Position numbers and translations under genes: made by a program. The notes beneath the pieces were generated by a model that saw nothing but the letters and a program-made list of their open reading frames with translations, did no database searches and was not told where the DNA came from. This document shows, one piece after another, positions 26,337-34,171 of a stretch of 43,269 nucleotides of DNA (the first letter of the stretch is position 1; every line of letters starts with the position of its first letter). Location: contig JASHQA010000066.1 in assembly GCA_030037785.1 (NCBI GenBank), positions 1-43,269 on the forward strand. Direction: 5' to 3'. The DNA is from Streptosporangiaceae bacterium. GTDB taxonomy: Bacteria > Actinomycetota > Actinomycetes > Streptosporangiales > Streptosporangiaceae.

Positions 26337-26639
26337 GTGCGCCAGCAGGACCCGCGTGCCGCCGCGCGCGAGCGGGACCTGGGGATACGCAAGATCGGCC
26401 GGCTGACTTGGCGCGCCGGACTGGCCGGGGCGGCGTGCTCCGCCGTCATGGCCCTGGCGTTCGGCCACAACGCCGCTGATGCGACTAGTACCGGCAGCAG
26501 CGGCACAGGGGGCAGCAGCAGCAGTTCCACGACGCACGGCCGGGACGGGGGGTCCATCGTGGTCCCCAACAGCCCGCCGCAGCCTGCGAGCGGGCCGAGC
26601 CATGTCACGTCGGGCGGCACGTCGGCGAACGTCCCGTAA
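26337..26639 (+). CDS. small single-span membrane protein with Ser/Thr/Gly-rich tail ending near SGGTS
   Basis: A 100-residue protein with a basic N-terminus, one hydrophobic segment at about 26-44 (AGLAGAACSAVMALAFG) and a 55-residue Ser/Thr/Gly/Pro-rich tail. The tail ends HVTSGGTSANVP. GTG at 26337 follows GGAAGGAAGG. The stop is ten bases before the apbE start, so it opens the redox operon. SGGTS resembles the FMN-attachment motif SGAT-x-[ST] of NqrC-like proteins with one change. That makes it a candidate partner for ApbE, but this is inference. Its function is not known. The 244-base region upstream holds only a weak inverted repeat at 26235-26255. Confidence 0.65.
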   Translation: MRQQDPRAAARERDLGIRKIGRLTWRAGLAGAACSAVMALAFGHNAADATSTGSSGTGGSSSSSTTHGRDGGSIVVPNSPPQPASGPSHVTSGGTSANVP

Positions 26640-26649
26640 CGGACCGGGG

Positions 26650-27630
26650 ATGAGCACTGAAGTCATCGGCAGGGACGCCTTCGAAGTGTTCGGTACGACG
26701 GCGGTGCTGCTCGTGACCGGTCACCGAGCGGCCGGTCCGGCGCGCGCGATCGCGGCTGAGGCGCTGGCCCGGGTCGACGCCGCTTGCAGCCGGTTCCGGC
26801 CGGATTCCGAGCTATCCCGGCTCAACGCGGCTGGCGGCGCGCCGCTCGTCGTGAGCCAGACCTTCGCGGACCTGCTCGCAGCCGCGCTGCGGGCAGCGCA
26901 GCTGACCGGCGGCGACGTCGATCCCACCTGCGGGGGTGCCTTGATGGCTCTCGGCTACGACCGCGACTTCGCCGACCTGCCGGGCGCCGGGCCCGCGCCT
27001 ACCGCTGACCCGGCCGGCACCGCCGACGCGGCGCGACCACTCGGCACTGTGGGGCCGGTGCCAGGGTGGCGCTGCGTGCATCTTGACCACCGGTCACGAC
27101 GGGTCGCGCTGACGGGCGGAGCGCAGCTCGACCTCGGCGCGACAGCCAAGGCTTGGGCCGCCGACCGCTGCGCGGAGCAGATCGCCGCGGCGCTCAGCGG
27201 CGGCGTCCTGGTCAGCCTCGGCGGCGACGTGGCGGTGGCCGGACCGCCGCCGCCCGGCGGCTGGCGAGTCAAGGTCACCGACGACCACGCGGCGCCGGAC
27301 TCGGCACCCGGACAGACCGTGACGATCACCTCCGGGGGGCTCGCCACCTCCAGCACGACCGTCCGGACTTGGGCGCACGGCGATCAGCGGGTGCACCACA
27401 TCATCAACCCGGCCACCGGTGCGCCCACGACGTCGTGCTGGCGCACCGTGAGCGTCGCGGCGGGTAGCTGCACCGACGCGAACACCGCCAGCACGGCGGC
27501 GATCATCCGCGGCGCTGCCGCGCCGGGCTGGCTGCACCAGCTTGGCCTGCCAGCCCGGCTCGTCCGGGACGACGGCACGACGGTGACGACGGCGGGCTGG
27601 CCCGGCGACATCGATCCGGGGGCCGCATGA
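26650..27630 (+). CDS. apbE: FAD:protein FMN transferase (ApbE family)
   Basis: This extracytoplasmic enzyme moves FMN from FAD onto threonine of acceptor proteins. The 326-residue protein has ApbE segments: SRFRPDSELSRLN, TCGGALMALGYDRDFADLP, LDLGATAKAWAADRCAE, GGDVAVAGP and VHHIINPATGAPT. No clear signal peptide is visible at ATG 26650, and the ribosome-binding site is weak, so it may act before export of its target or start elsewhere. It lies between the small membrane protein gene and the haem-protein gene, whose ATG overlaps its stop as ATGA. Confidence 0.9.
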   Translation: MSTEVIGRDAFEVFGTTAVLLVTGHRAAGPARAIAAEALARVDAACSRFRPDSELSRLNAAGGAPLVVSQTFADLLAAALRAAQLTGGDVDPTCGGALMALGYDRDFADLPGAGPAPTADPAGTADAARPLGTVGPVPGWRCVHLDHRSRRVALTGGAQLDLGATAKAWAADRCAEQIAAALSGGVLVSLGGDVAVAGPPPPGGWRVKVTDDHAAPDSAPGQTVTITSGGLATSSTTVRTWAHGDQRVHHIINPATGAPTTSCWRTVSVAAGSCTDANTASTAAIIRGAAAPGWLHQLGLPARLVRDDGTTVTTAGWPGDIDPGAA

Positions 27631-28340
27631 CCGGGTCCGGGCCCGTCGCCATCGTCGTCACCTCGTCGACTCCGCTCTGGTACACCACGCGGGCGACCGG
27701 CCTGGTCGCGATGGTGCTGCTGACCGGTGCGATGGTCGCCGGGCTGCTGTCGTCGGTCCGGTTCGAGCACCGCAACTGGCCCCGGTTTGTCACGCTGGGC
27801 CTGCACCGGAACCTGTCGCTGCTCGCGCTGGCCTTCACGGTGCTGCACGTGCTGACGACCGTCCTGGACAACTTCGTCTCGATCCCGTTGCAGGATGCCT
27901 TCATTCCATTCATCGGAACGTACCGGCCGTTCTGGCTTGGCCTTGGTGCGATTGCGTTCGACCTGATGCTCGCCCTGATCGTCACCAGCCTCGTGCGCGC
28001 GAGGATGGGCCTGCGCAGCTGGCGGCTGGTGCACTGGACCGCGTATGCGTGCTGGCCGGTCGCGATCGTGCACGGCCTCGGCACCGGCACCGACACCCCG
28101 GTGCGCTGGGTGCTCGCGCTCACCGCTGCGTGCGTCCTGGTGGTCGTCGTGCTGACGCTGTGGCGGCTCGCACTGAGCTGGCCGCAGCGGCCGGGCTTGG
28201 TGACCGCCGGGTTCGTCCTGGTGGTGCTTGCCGTGGTCGCGGGCGGCGCGTGGCTGCGGGCGGGACCGCTGGCCCCGAACTGGAGCACGCGGTCAGGCAC
28301 GCACAGCTCGCAGTCCACCTCGACCGGAGCCAGCAAGTGA
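27627..28340 (+). CDS. ferric-reductase-like transmembrane haem protein
   Basis: A 237-residue membrane protein with about six hydrophobic helices. Two histidine pairs suit two b-haems across the membrane: LHRNLSLLALAFTVLH (H, then H 14 later) and VHWTAYACWPVAIVH (H, then H 13 later). This is the ferric reductase/NOX/MsrQ-like haem quartet. No FAD- or NAD-binding C-terminal domain is present, so electrons must come from partner proteins, likely the NuoF-like subunit and ferredoxin encoded next. Starts and stops overlap by four bases with both neighbours. Confidence 0.85.
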   Translation: MTGSGPVAIVVTSSTPLWYTTRATGLVAMVLLTGAMVAGLLSSVRFEHRNWPRFVTLGLHRNLSLLALAFTVLHVLTTVLDNFVSIPLQDAFIPFIGTYRPFWLGLGAIAFDLMLALIVTSLVRARMGLRSWRLVHWTAYACWPVAIVHGLGTGTDTPVRWVLALTAACVLVVVVLTLWRLALSWPQRPGLVTAGFVLVVLAVVAGGAWLRAGPLAPNWSTRSGTHSSQSTSTGASK

Positions 28341-29638
28341 CCACCCAGAACGCCCGGCCGACGGCCAGCGCGATCCAGCCGCCGGGACCGGGTGACCTGC
28401 GGCTCATCGTGCGCGACCAGCCGATGTCGCTGGCTGCGCACGTCGCGCACTACGGACCGGTACCACTGCACGCCGCGAGGCCCAGCGCGCTCATCGCCGA
28501 GGTTGAGCGGGCCGGCCTCACCGGGCGCGGCGGCGCTGCCTTCCCGACGGGCCGCAAGCTGCGGGCGGTGGCCACCGCGAACTCGGGCCGCAGCACCGCT
28601 GTCGTGGTTGCCAACGGCTCGGAGTCCGAGCCCGCCAGCAGCAAGGACGCCGTGCTGCTGACCCGGTCACCGCATCTGGTGCTGGACGGCGTCGCGCTGG
28701 CCGCTGAGGCGATCGGAGCAGCCCGCGCCTACCTGTGCGTCGCCGCCCGCGGCAGCCTCGTGCAGTCCCTTGCTGACGCGCTCGCCGAGCGTGACCGGGC
28801 CAGGCTCGCCCACGTGCCGATCGAGGTCATCGGCGGGCCCGATGGCTACCTGCCCGGTCAGGAGACCGCGCTCGTGAGCGTCCTGAACGGCGGCCGACCC
28901 ATGCCGAGCTTCGTCCCGCCGCGGCCATCCGACAAGGGGGTGCGCCGTCAGCCGACGCTCGTCCTCAACGTCGAGACGCTTGCCCAGGTGGCGCTCATTG
29001 CGCGGTACGGCGCCGCGTGGTTCCGCTCCGTCGGGTCGGACGCGTCACCAGGCTCCGCCCTCGTCACGGTGTCAGGCGGAGTGGGCCGACCCGGCGTGCG
29101 GGAGATCCCGCTGGGCACTCCGCTCGGCGAGGTACTGCGCCGTTCTGGCCTGAGCTCGCCGGCTCAGGCCGTGCTGACAGGCGGCTACTTCGGCGCCTGG
29201 CTGCCACTGCCCGCTGCGTTCGGCGTGCCGGTGAGCGCGCCGGGCCTGCGCGCGGCGGGAGCGTCGCTCGGTGCCGGGGTGCTCGCCGTGCTGCCCGACA
29301 CGGCGTGCGGGCTGGCCGAGACCGCCCGCGTCACCGGCTACCTCGCCAGTCAGAGCGCGGGTCAGTGCGGGCCGTGCCGCAACGGCATGCCAGCCCTCGC
29401 GGAGGCGATGAACTGGATCGCGTTCGGTCAGCCGGACACCGACGTCATCCGCTGGGCGCGCCAGGTCACCGAGCTCATTACCGGCCGCGGCGCCTGCCAC
29501 CTGCCCGATGGCGCAGCCGGGCTGGTCACGACCGCACTCGCGGTGTTCTCGGCCGAACTGCGGGCACACGCACGGGCCGGTCCGTGCGAGCGAACCCGCC
29601 GACCTGCGGTCCTGCCAATCCCGCAGTTGAGCTCGTGA
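28337..29638 (+). CDS. NuoF-like NADH/FMN/Fe-S oxidoreductase subunit
   Basis: A 433-residue cytosolic flavoprotein related to the 51-kDa subunit of complex I. The FMN/NADH site has GLTGRGGAAFPTG and NGSESEPASSKD. An SLBB domain (VTVSGGVGRPG) and an Fe-S domain follow, with SAGQCGPCRNG and, 50 residues on, RGACHLPDG. Complex I uses SCGxCxPC plus a fourth cysteine; here the first is Ala, leaving three ligands. GTG at 28337 overlaps the previous stop as GTGA and is taken over an upstream frame extension. It probably accepts electrons from NADH and passes them to the ferredoxin. Confidence 0.85.
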   Translation: MTTQNARPTASAIQPPGPGDLRLIVRDQPMSLAAHVAHYGPVPLHAARPSALIAEVERAGLTGRGGAAFPTGRKLRAVATANSGRSTAVVVANGSESEPASSKDAVLLTRSPHLVLDGVALAAEAIGAARAYLCVAARGSLVQSLADALAERDRARLAHVPIEVIGGPDGYLPGQETALVSVLNGGRPMPSFVPPRPSDKGVRRQPTLVLNVETLAQVALIARYGAAWFRSVGSDASPGSALVTVSGGVGRPGVREIPLGTPLGEVLRRSGLSSPAQAVLTGGYFGAWLPLPAAFGVPVSAPGLRAAGASLGAGVLAVLPDTACGLAETARVTGYLASQSAGQCGPCRNGMPALAEAMNWIAFGQPDTDVIRWARQVTELITGRGACHLPDGAAGLVTTALAVFSAELRAHARAGPCERTRRPAVLPIPQLSS

Positions 29639-29928
29639 TGAGCCACGAACCTGAAGACCGGCCAGTCCCGCAGTCACCCAGGGACCTTGAGCTGCGGGTC
29701 AACCCGATCGCCTGCGACGCGCACGGGGTGTGCATCGAACTGTTGCCCGAACTCATCGTCGCCGATCCGTGGGGCTACCCCCTCATCCGGCCGGGCCCGG
29801 TGCCGCTGCGGCTGCAAGCGCTGGCCCGCCGCGCGGTCGCTGACTGCCCAACGCTGGCGCTGTTGCTCGCCGAGCGCCCGGCCGGCCGACCGGAAGCCGC
29901 CCGGCGCCAGGTTCGACCCAACCGGTAG
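29638..29928 (+). CDS. ferredoxin, 3Fe-4S type
   Basis: A 96-residue small electron carrier. The cysteine pattern is Cx5C (CDAHGVC) and a single distant CP (ADCPTLAL), which suits one 3Fe-4S cluster as in P450-type actinomycete ferredoxins. Segment LPELIVADPWGYPLI fits the family. ATG at 29638 overlaps the NuoF-like stop as TGATG, so it is translationally coupled and ends the five-gene operon. The position suggests it links the NuoF-like subunit to the membrane haem protein. Confidence 0.82.
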   Translation: MSHEPEDRPVPQSPRDLELRVNPIACDAHGVCIELLPELIVADPWGYPLIRPGPVPLRLQALARRAVADCPTLALLLAERPAGRPEAARRQVRPNR

Positions 29929-30017
29929 GAACGGCGGCGAACGGGGCCGGCCTGCTCGGGCACTACCATCGCTGCACGGGCGCCGGAGCGATCCGGCTAC
30001 GAAGCGGAGGCGGCGAC

Positions 30018-31154
30018 ATGGGGCCACTCACCGGCGTGCACGTGATCGAGATCGCCAGCCTGGCGCCTGCTCCATTCGGCTGCATGATGCTGGCTGACCT
30101 CGGCGCGGACGTGTTGCGGGTCGACCGTGCCGAGCGGTGCGGGCCGCAGGCCGCAGCGCCGCTCGACCCGCTCAGCCGCGGTCGCCGCTCGATCGGGCTG
30201 AACCTGAAGGACGCCGCCGCGATCGACCTGCTCTTGCGGCTGACAGCGGACGCCGACGTGCTGGTCGAGGGCTTCCGGCCGGGCGTCGCCGAGCGGCTGG
30301 GCTTCGGTCCCGACGTCTGCGCAGAGCGCAATCCGCGCCTCATCTTCGCCCGGATGACGGGCTGGGGCCAGCACGGCCCGCTGGCGCACGCCGCCGGGCA
30401 CGACATCGACTACATCGCGATCTCTGGCGCCCTTGGCATGGTCGGCCGCGCGGGCGAGTCACCCGTGCCGCCGGTGAACCTGATCGGCGACTTCGGCGGC
30501 GGCGGCATGCTGCTGGCACTCGGCATCCTGGCCGCGCTCGTCGAGCGGGCCGGCAGCGGTCTCGGCCAGGTCGTCGACGCCGCGATGGTCGACGGCTCAG
30601 CGCTGCTGACCTCCTTCGTGTATGGCTTGCGCGCGGCCGGCGGCTGGCAGGACCTGCGGGGCAGCAATCTGCTCGACGGCGGGGCACCCTTCTACGACAC
30701 CTACGCCACGGCGGACGGCGAGTACGTCGCGGTCGGCGCGCTCGAGCCGCAGTTCTACACGGCACTGCTGCGCGGACTGGGTCTGGTGGACGCTGGCCTG
30801 CCCGATCAGCATGACCGGGCGGGCTGGCCAGCGCTGCGGCAGCTGTTCGCCACGACGTTCGCCCAGCGCACCAGGGCCGAGTGGGAGGAGGTCTTCGCCG
30901 GCACCGACGCCTGCGTGTCACCCGTGCTGAGCCTGGCTGAGGTCCCGGCGCATCCGCACGCCGTCGCGCGGAGTGCATTCGTGCCGGTCGGCGGCGTGAC
31001 TCAGCCCGCACCGGCGCCCCGGTTCGGCCGCACTTCCCCCGGCAGTCCGACGCCGCCGCCCCGGCCAGGCGCCGACACCGACGAAGTCCTCGGCGGCCTC
31101 GGCCTGACCGCTGGGGACGTAGCGGACCTGCGCAGCAGGGGCGTGATTGGCTAG
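30018..31154 (+). CDS. alpha-methylacyl-CoA racemase (CoA-transferase family III)
   Basis: A 378-residue protein of the CaiB/BaiF family. Racemase residues are in place: H128 (GHDIDYIAISG), D158 (NLIGDFGGGGM) and E243 (GALEPQFY). They match M. tuberculosis MCR H126, D156 and E241 with a constant offset of two. It should interconvert (R)- and (S)-2-methylacyl-CoA before beta-oxidation of branched chains. ATG at 30018 follows GGAGGCGGCGAC. Its end overlaps the following MATE gene by eight bases. Confidence 0.9.
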   Translation: MGPLTGVHVIEIASLAPAPFGCMMLADLGADVLRVDRAERCGPQAAAPLDPLSRGRRSIGLNLKDAAAIDLLLRLTADADVLVEGFRPGVAERLGFGPDVCAERNPRLIFARMTGWGQHGPLAHAAGHDIDYIAISGALGMVGRAGESPVPPVNLIGDFGGGGMLLALGILAALVERAGSGLGQVVDAAMVDGSALLTSFVYGLRAAGGWQDLRGSNLLDGGAPFYDTYATADGEYVAVGALEPQFYTALLRGLGLVDAGLPDQHDRAGWPALRQLFATTFAQRTRAEWEEVFAGTDACVSPVLSLAEVPAHPHAVARSAFVPVGGVTQPAPAPRFGRTSPGSPTPPPRPGADTDEVLGGLGLTAGDVADLRSRGVIG

Positions 31155-32463
31155 TCGCAACCCGCAGGACGCGGAGATCCTGCGACTGGCCGTGCCCGCG
31201 TTCGGGGCGCTCGTTACCGAGCCGCTGTTCCTGATCGCCGACGCTGCGATCGTCGGCCGGCTCGGCACGGTGCCGCTCGGGGGGCTTGGAGTCGCCAGCC
31301 AGGCGCTGACCACCGTGGTCGGATTGTCGATCTTCCTCGCCTATGGCACGACCGCAGCGGTCGCGCGCCAACTCGGCGCCGGGCGTCGCGACGCCGCGAT
31401 CCGGCAGGGTATCGACGGGCTGTGGCTCGCCGCGGCCATCGGGCTTGCCGTGCTCGCGCTGGCCTGGCCGCTCTCGCCGCGGATCGTGATGGCCTTCGGC
31501 GGCGGCAGCGCCGTCAGCGGCCAGGCGACCACGTACTTGCGGATCAGCCTCGTCGGCGCCCCGGCGATGCTGGCTGTGCTGGCAGGGACCGGGGTGCTGC
31601 GCGGTCTGCAAGACACGCGCACGCCGCTGCTGGTCGCCGTCGTGGCGAACGCGGCCAACATCGCACTCAACGCGATTCTCGTGCTCGGCCTGCACTGGGG
31701 CATCGCCGGATCGGCGTGGGGCACCGCCATCGCGCAGACCGGGTCTGGCATCGCCTACCTCACCGTCGTGGCGCGCGGCGCCAGGCGGGCCGGCGTGCGT
31801 CTCCGCCCCGACCTGGCCGGCATCCGGATGGCGGCACGCGCCGGGCTGTCGCTCGTGCTCCGCACGCTGGCGCTGCAGGCAGTGCTGGTGATCATGACCG
31901 CGCTCGCCGCCCGCCAGTCGGACACAGCGATCGCCGCGAGCCAGGTCGCCATGCGCGTCTGGAACCTGTTCGTGTACGCGCTCGACGCCATCGCGATCGC
32001 AGCTCAGGCGATCACCGGCCGCTACCTGGGCGCTGGCGACGCCGCCGGGGCCCGGGCAGCGACCCGACGCGCGATCGGCTGGGGCGCCGCCTACGGCGTG
32101 CTGTTCTCGGCGCTGCTGCTCGCGCTCCGCCCGGTGCTGCCCGCGCTGTTCGGGGTCACGCCCGCGGTACGCAGCCTGCTGCTGGCCGTGCTGCTCGTGG
32201 TGATCGTCCAGCAGCCTGTCGCGGGCGTCGTGTTCGTCCTGGATGGTGTGCTCATCGGTGCGGGTGACCAGGACTACCTGGCGATCGCCGGGATAGCGGC
32301 GCTCGCCGTCTTCGGCGCGGCGGCGGCGATCGTCGTGACCAGCGACGACGGCCTCGTCGGGCTGTGGGTGGCCTACGCCATGTGGATGATCGCCAGGTTC
32401 GTCACGCTGACGCTGCGCGCGCACGGCTCGCGCTGGCTGGTGACCGGGGCGGTCCGCGTCTAG
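31147..32463 (+). CDS. MATE-family efflux transporter (DinF-like)
   Basis: A 438-residue protein with 12 hydrophobic segments in two related halves, as in cation-coupled multidrug exporters. Family stretches include EPLFLIADAAIVGRLGTVPL near the start, GVLRGLQDTRTPLLVAV and LDGVLIGAGDQDYL. The start is TTG at 31147, inside the end of the racemase gene, with GGGG upstream; it is the only start giving the full first helix. Close coupling to a fatty-acid gene is odd for an exporter and does not reveal a substrate. Confidence 0.85.
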   Translation: MASRNPQDAEILRLAVPAFGALVTEPLFLIADAAIVGRLGTVPLGGLGVASQALTTVVGLSIFLAYGTTAAVARQLGAGRRDAAIRQGIDGLWLAAAIGLAVLALAWPLSPRIVMAFGGGSAVSGQATTYLRISLVGAPAMLAVLAGTGVLRGLQDTRTPLLVAVVANAANIALNAILVLGLHWGIAGSAWGTAIAQTGSGIAYLTVVARGARRAGVRLRPDLAGIRMAARAGLSLVLRTLALQAVLVIMTALAARQSDTAIAASQVAMRVWNLFVYALDAIAIAAQAITGRYLGAGDAAGARAATRRAIGWGAAYGVLFSALLLALRPVLPALFGVTPAVRSLLLAVLLVVIVQQPVAGVVFVLDGVLIGAGDQDYLAIAGIAALAVFGAAAAIVVTSDDGLVGLWVAYAMWMIARFVTLTLRAHGSRWLVTGAVRV

Positions 32464-32508
32464 CCAGCCGGGCCCCCGGCCTTCGCGGCGAGCCCCGCAA
32501 GCCCCTGA

Positions 32509-33828
32509 TCACGACTCGCGGCCGCCATGGACGTCCGGTGGCTCGGCTGCCTCCCGTCGGCGCCAGTCCGCCGGGAGCGTGGCCTCCAGCACGTCATCGA
32601 CGGTGATCAAGCCGAGTATTCGCTGGCGCCCGTCCACCACCGGGATCGTGATGAGGTTGTAGTCGCTCATCAGCACGGCCACGTCCACCACGTCGGTATC
32701 CGCGAGGACTCGCACCGGATCGGAGTCGGCGACGTCGGCGACCGGTGCGGCGGGGTCGGCCTGGACGAGCGCGACGAGCCGCGCAGCGCCCGCGAGCTCG
32801 CCCCGCTCGTCCGCCAGGTACACGCTGGTCAGCGCCTCGGGCTGGAGCGAGCCCGCGGCCGCCACCGCGGCAACGGCGTCGGCGACCAGCGCGCCCGTGC
32901 TCACCGTGACGAAGTCCATTCCCATGAGGCCACCGGCGCTGGCTGGGTTGTATCCGAGCAGCGTCGCCACCTTGGCCTGCTGACCGGGCGGCAATCGGTC
33001 GAGCACCGGCTGACGGCGCCGCTGCGGCAGCTCCGCGATCGCGTCGGCGGCGTCGTCAGCGCGCATCCGGGCCAGCACGTCTGCGATCTCGGCGTCGGTA
33101 CGGGCGCCGAGCAGCCGCGTCGCCAGGTCCTCGTCCAGCTCCTCAAAGACATCGGCCTCCAGCTCGGGGTCCGCGTGCACCTGGCCGAGAATGTCGCTCT
33201 CCTCGGCCAGCGAGGCGCCTTCCAGCAGGTCGGCGATCTGGGCGGGCTTGAGCCGCCGGATCCGGCCGAACGGCCGCCTGGCCAGCGCGCTGCCGGTGTG
33301 CCCGATCAGCGGCTCGAACCGCGCCCACTCGCGAAACTGCGGCTCGCCGACCGCCTGGCCGCCCGGGCCAGCCAGCCTGCCGAGCAGGGATCGCGGCCGC
33401 CGGTGCGTAGCTACGCTGCTCACCACCCACTCGCCATGGCCGGGCGCGAGCTGCAGGTCGGCGGCCCGGATCAGGCGCGCGCTGCCCACGTCGAGGAGCC
33501 GGTGGCCGAGCACATCAGCGCGCAGCAGCACTTCGCCCTCGCGGCGCTCGAACTGGCGCAGGTCCAGCCGGGCGCTGGCGAGCCGCAACTGCGCGCCGCC
33601 GAGCACGCCCACCTGATCGATGGGAACGAACAGCGCCCGGCTCCCGACCGTCACGACAAGCCCGGTCACGACGGGAAAGTCGGCCCCGCGTAGCCGCACG
33701 ATGACGTCGGAGAGCCGGCCAAGCAATTCGCCGCGCGAGTCGCCGATGGGCTGGCGGAGCAGCTCAGACAGCCGCACGGGGCGGAAGCCACCGACAGGGC
33801 CGGGCGCTGCGGCCGGTGTCGTGCTCAC
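32509..33828 (-). CDS. soluble MgtE-N/CBS-domain protein with PRC-barrel region
   Basis: A 439-residue cytosolic protein. The N-terminal about 170 residues look like a PRC-barrel pair (SELLRQPIGDSRGELLGRLSDV). Next is an MgtE N-terminal helical repeat (PAQIADLLEGA, then ELDEDLATRLLGARTDAEIA), and two CBS motifs (SVYLADERGELAGAARL; LITIPVVDGRQRILGLIT). The Mg channel of true MgtE is absent, so it may sense Mg or nucleotides for a partner. GTG at 33828 is chosen, with AAAGG eight bases upstream; a longer reading to 34029 has no homology. It faces a K/amino-acid permease gene across a shared promoter region. Confidence 0.8.
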   Translation of the reverse strand: MSTTPAAAPGPVGGFRPVRLSELLRQPIGDSRGELLGRLSDVIVRLRGADFPVVTGLVVTVGSRALFVPIDQVGVLGGAQLRLASARLDLRQFERREGEVLLRADVLGHRLLDVGSARLIRAADLQLAPGHGEWVVSSVATHRRPRSLLGRLAGPGGQAVGEPQFREWARFEPLIGHTGSALARRPFGRIRRLKPAQIADLLEGASLAEESDILGQVHADPELEADVFEELDEDLATRLLGARTDAEIADVLARMRADDAADAIAELPQRRRQPVLDRLPPGQQAKVATLLGYNPASAGGLMGMDFVTVSTGALVADAVAAVAAAGSLQPEALTSVYLADERGELAGAARLVALVQADPAAPVADVADSDPVRVLADTDVVDVAVLMSDYNLITIPVVDGRQRILGLITVDDVLEATLPADWRRREAAEPPDVHGGRES

Positions 33829-34171
33829 CAGACGTGCCTTTCCGCTCGGGCCAGTAATGACCCACGCCCACCCTCTAGCGTGCTCGTCGTTCGCCAGCCT
33901 GTCATGTGCGGCATGCCACCGCGACCCGACTTCCGCGAAGTCACCATAAGTCCGGCGAGACATCTCAGCTGGGCCGGCGCGCCGCGCCCGGTGCCGCTTG
34001 GGGCTGACACCCGGCGGGCCCAGCCGCACCCGGCCTGCCCGGCCCGCGGTGCAATGCTATGAAGGCCACGTCACCCTTGGTTGGCTGCCGGGGCTGAGCC
34101 AGGCCGAGGCGGGCGGGGACGGCGCGTCGTGCCGCCGGTCGGCTAGGTCCTAAGAGGGAGGGCGCCAGAGC

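Noticed and set aside
30340-32424. Long minus-strand open frame, 694 codons, over the racemase and MATE genes
   Set aside because: It is very rich in Arg/Ala/Gly with no domains, as expected from the antisense of GC-rich genes. The plus-strand frames match known families.
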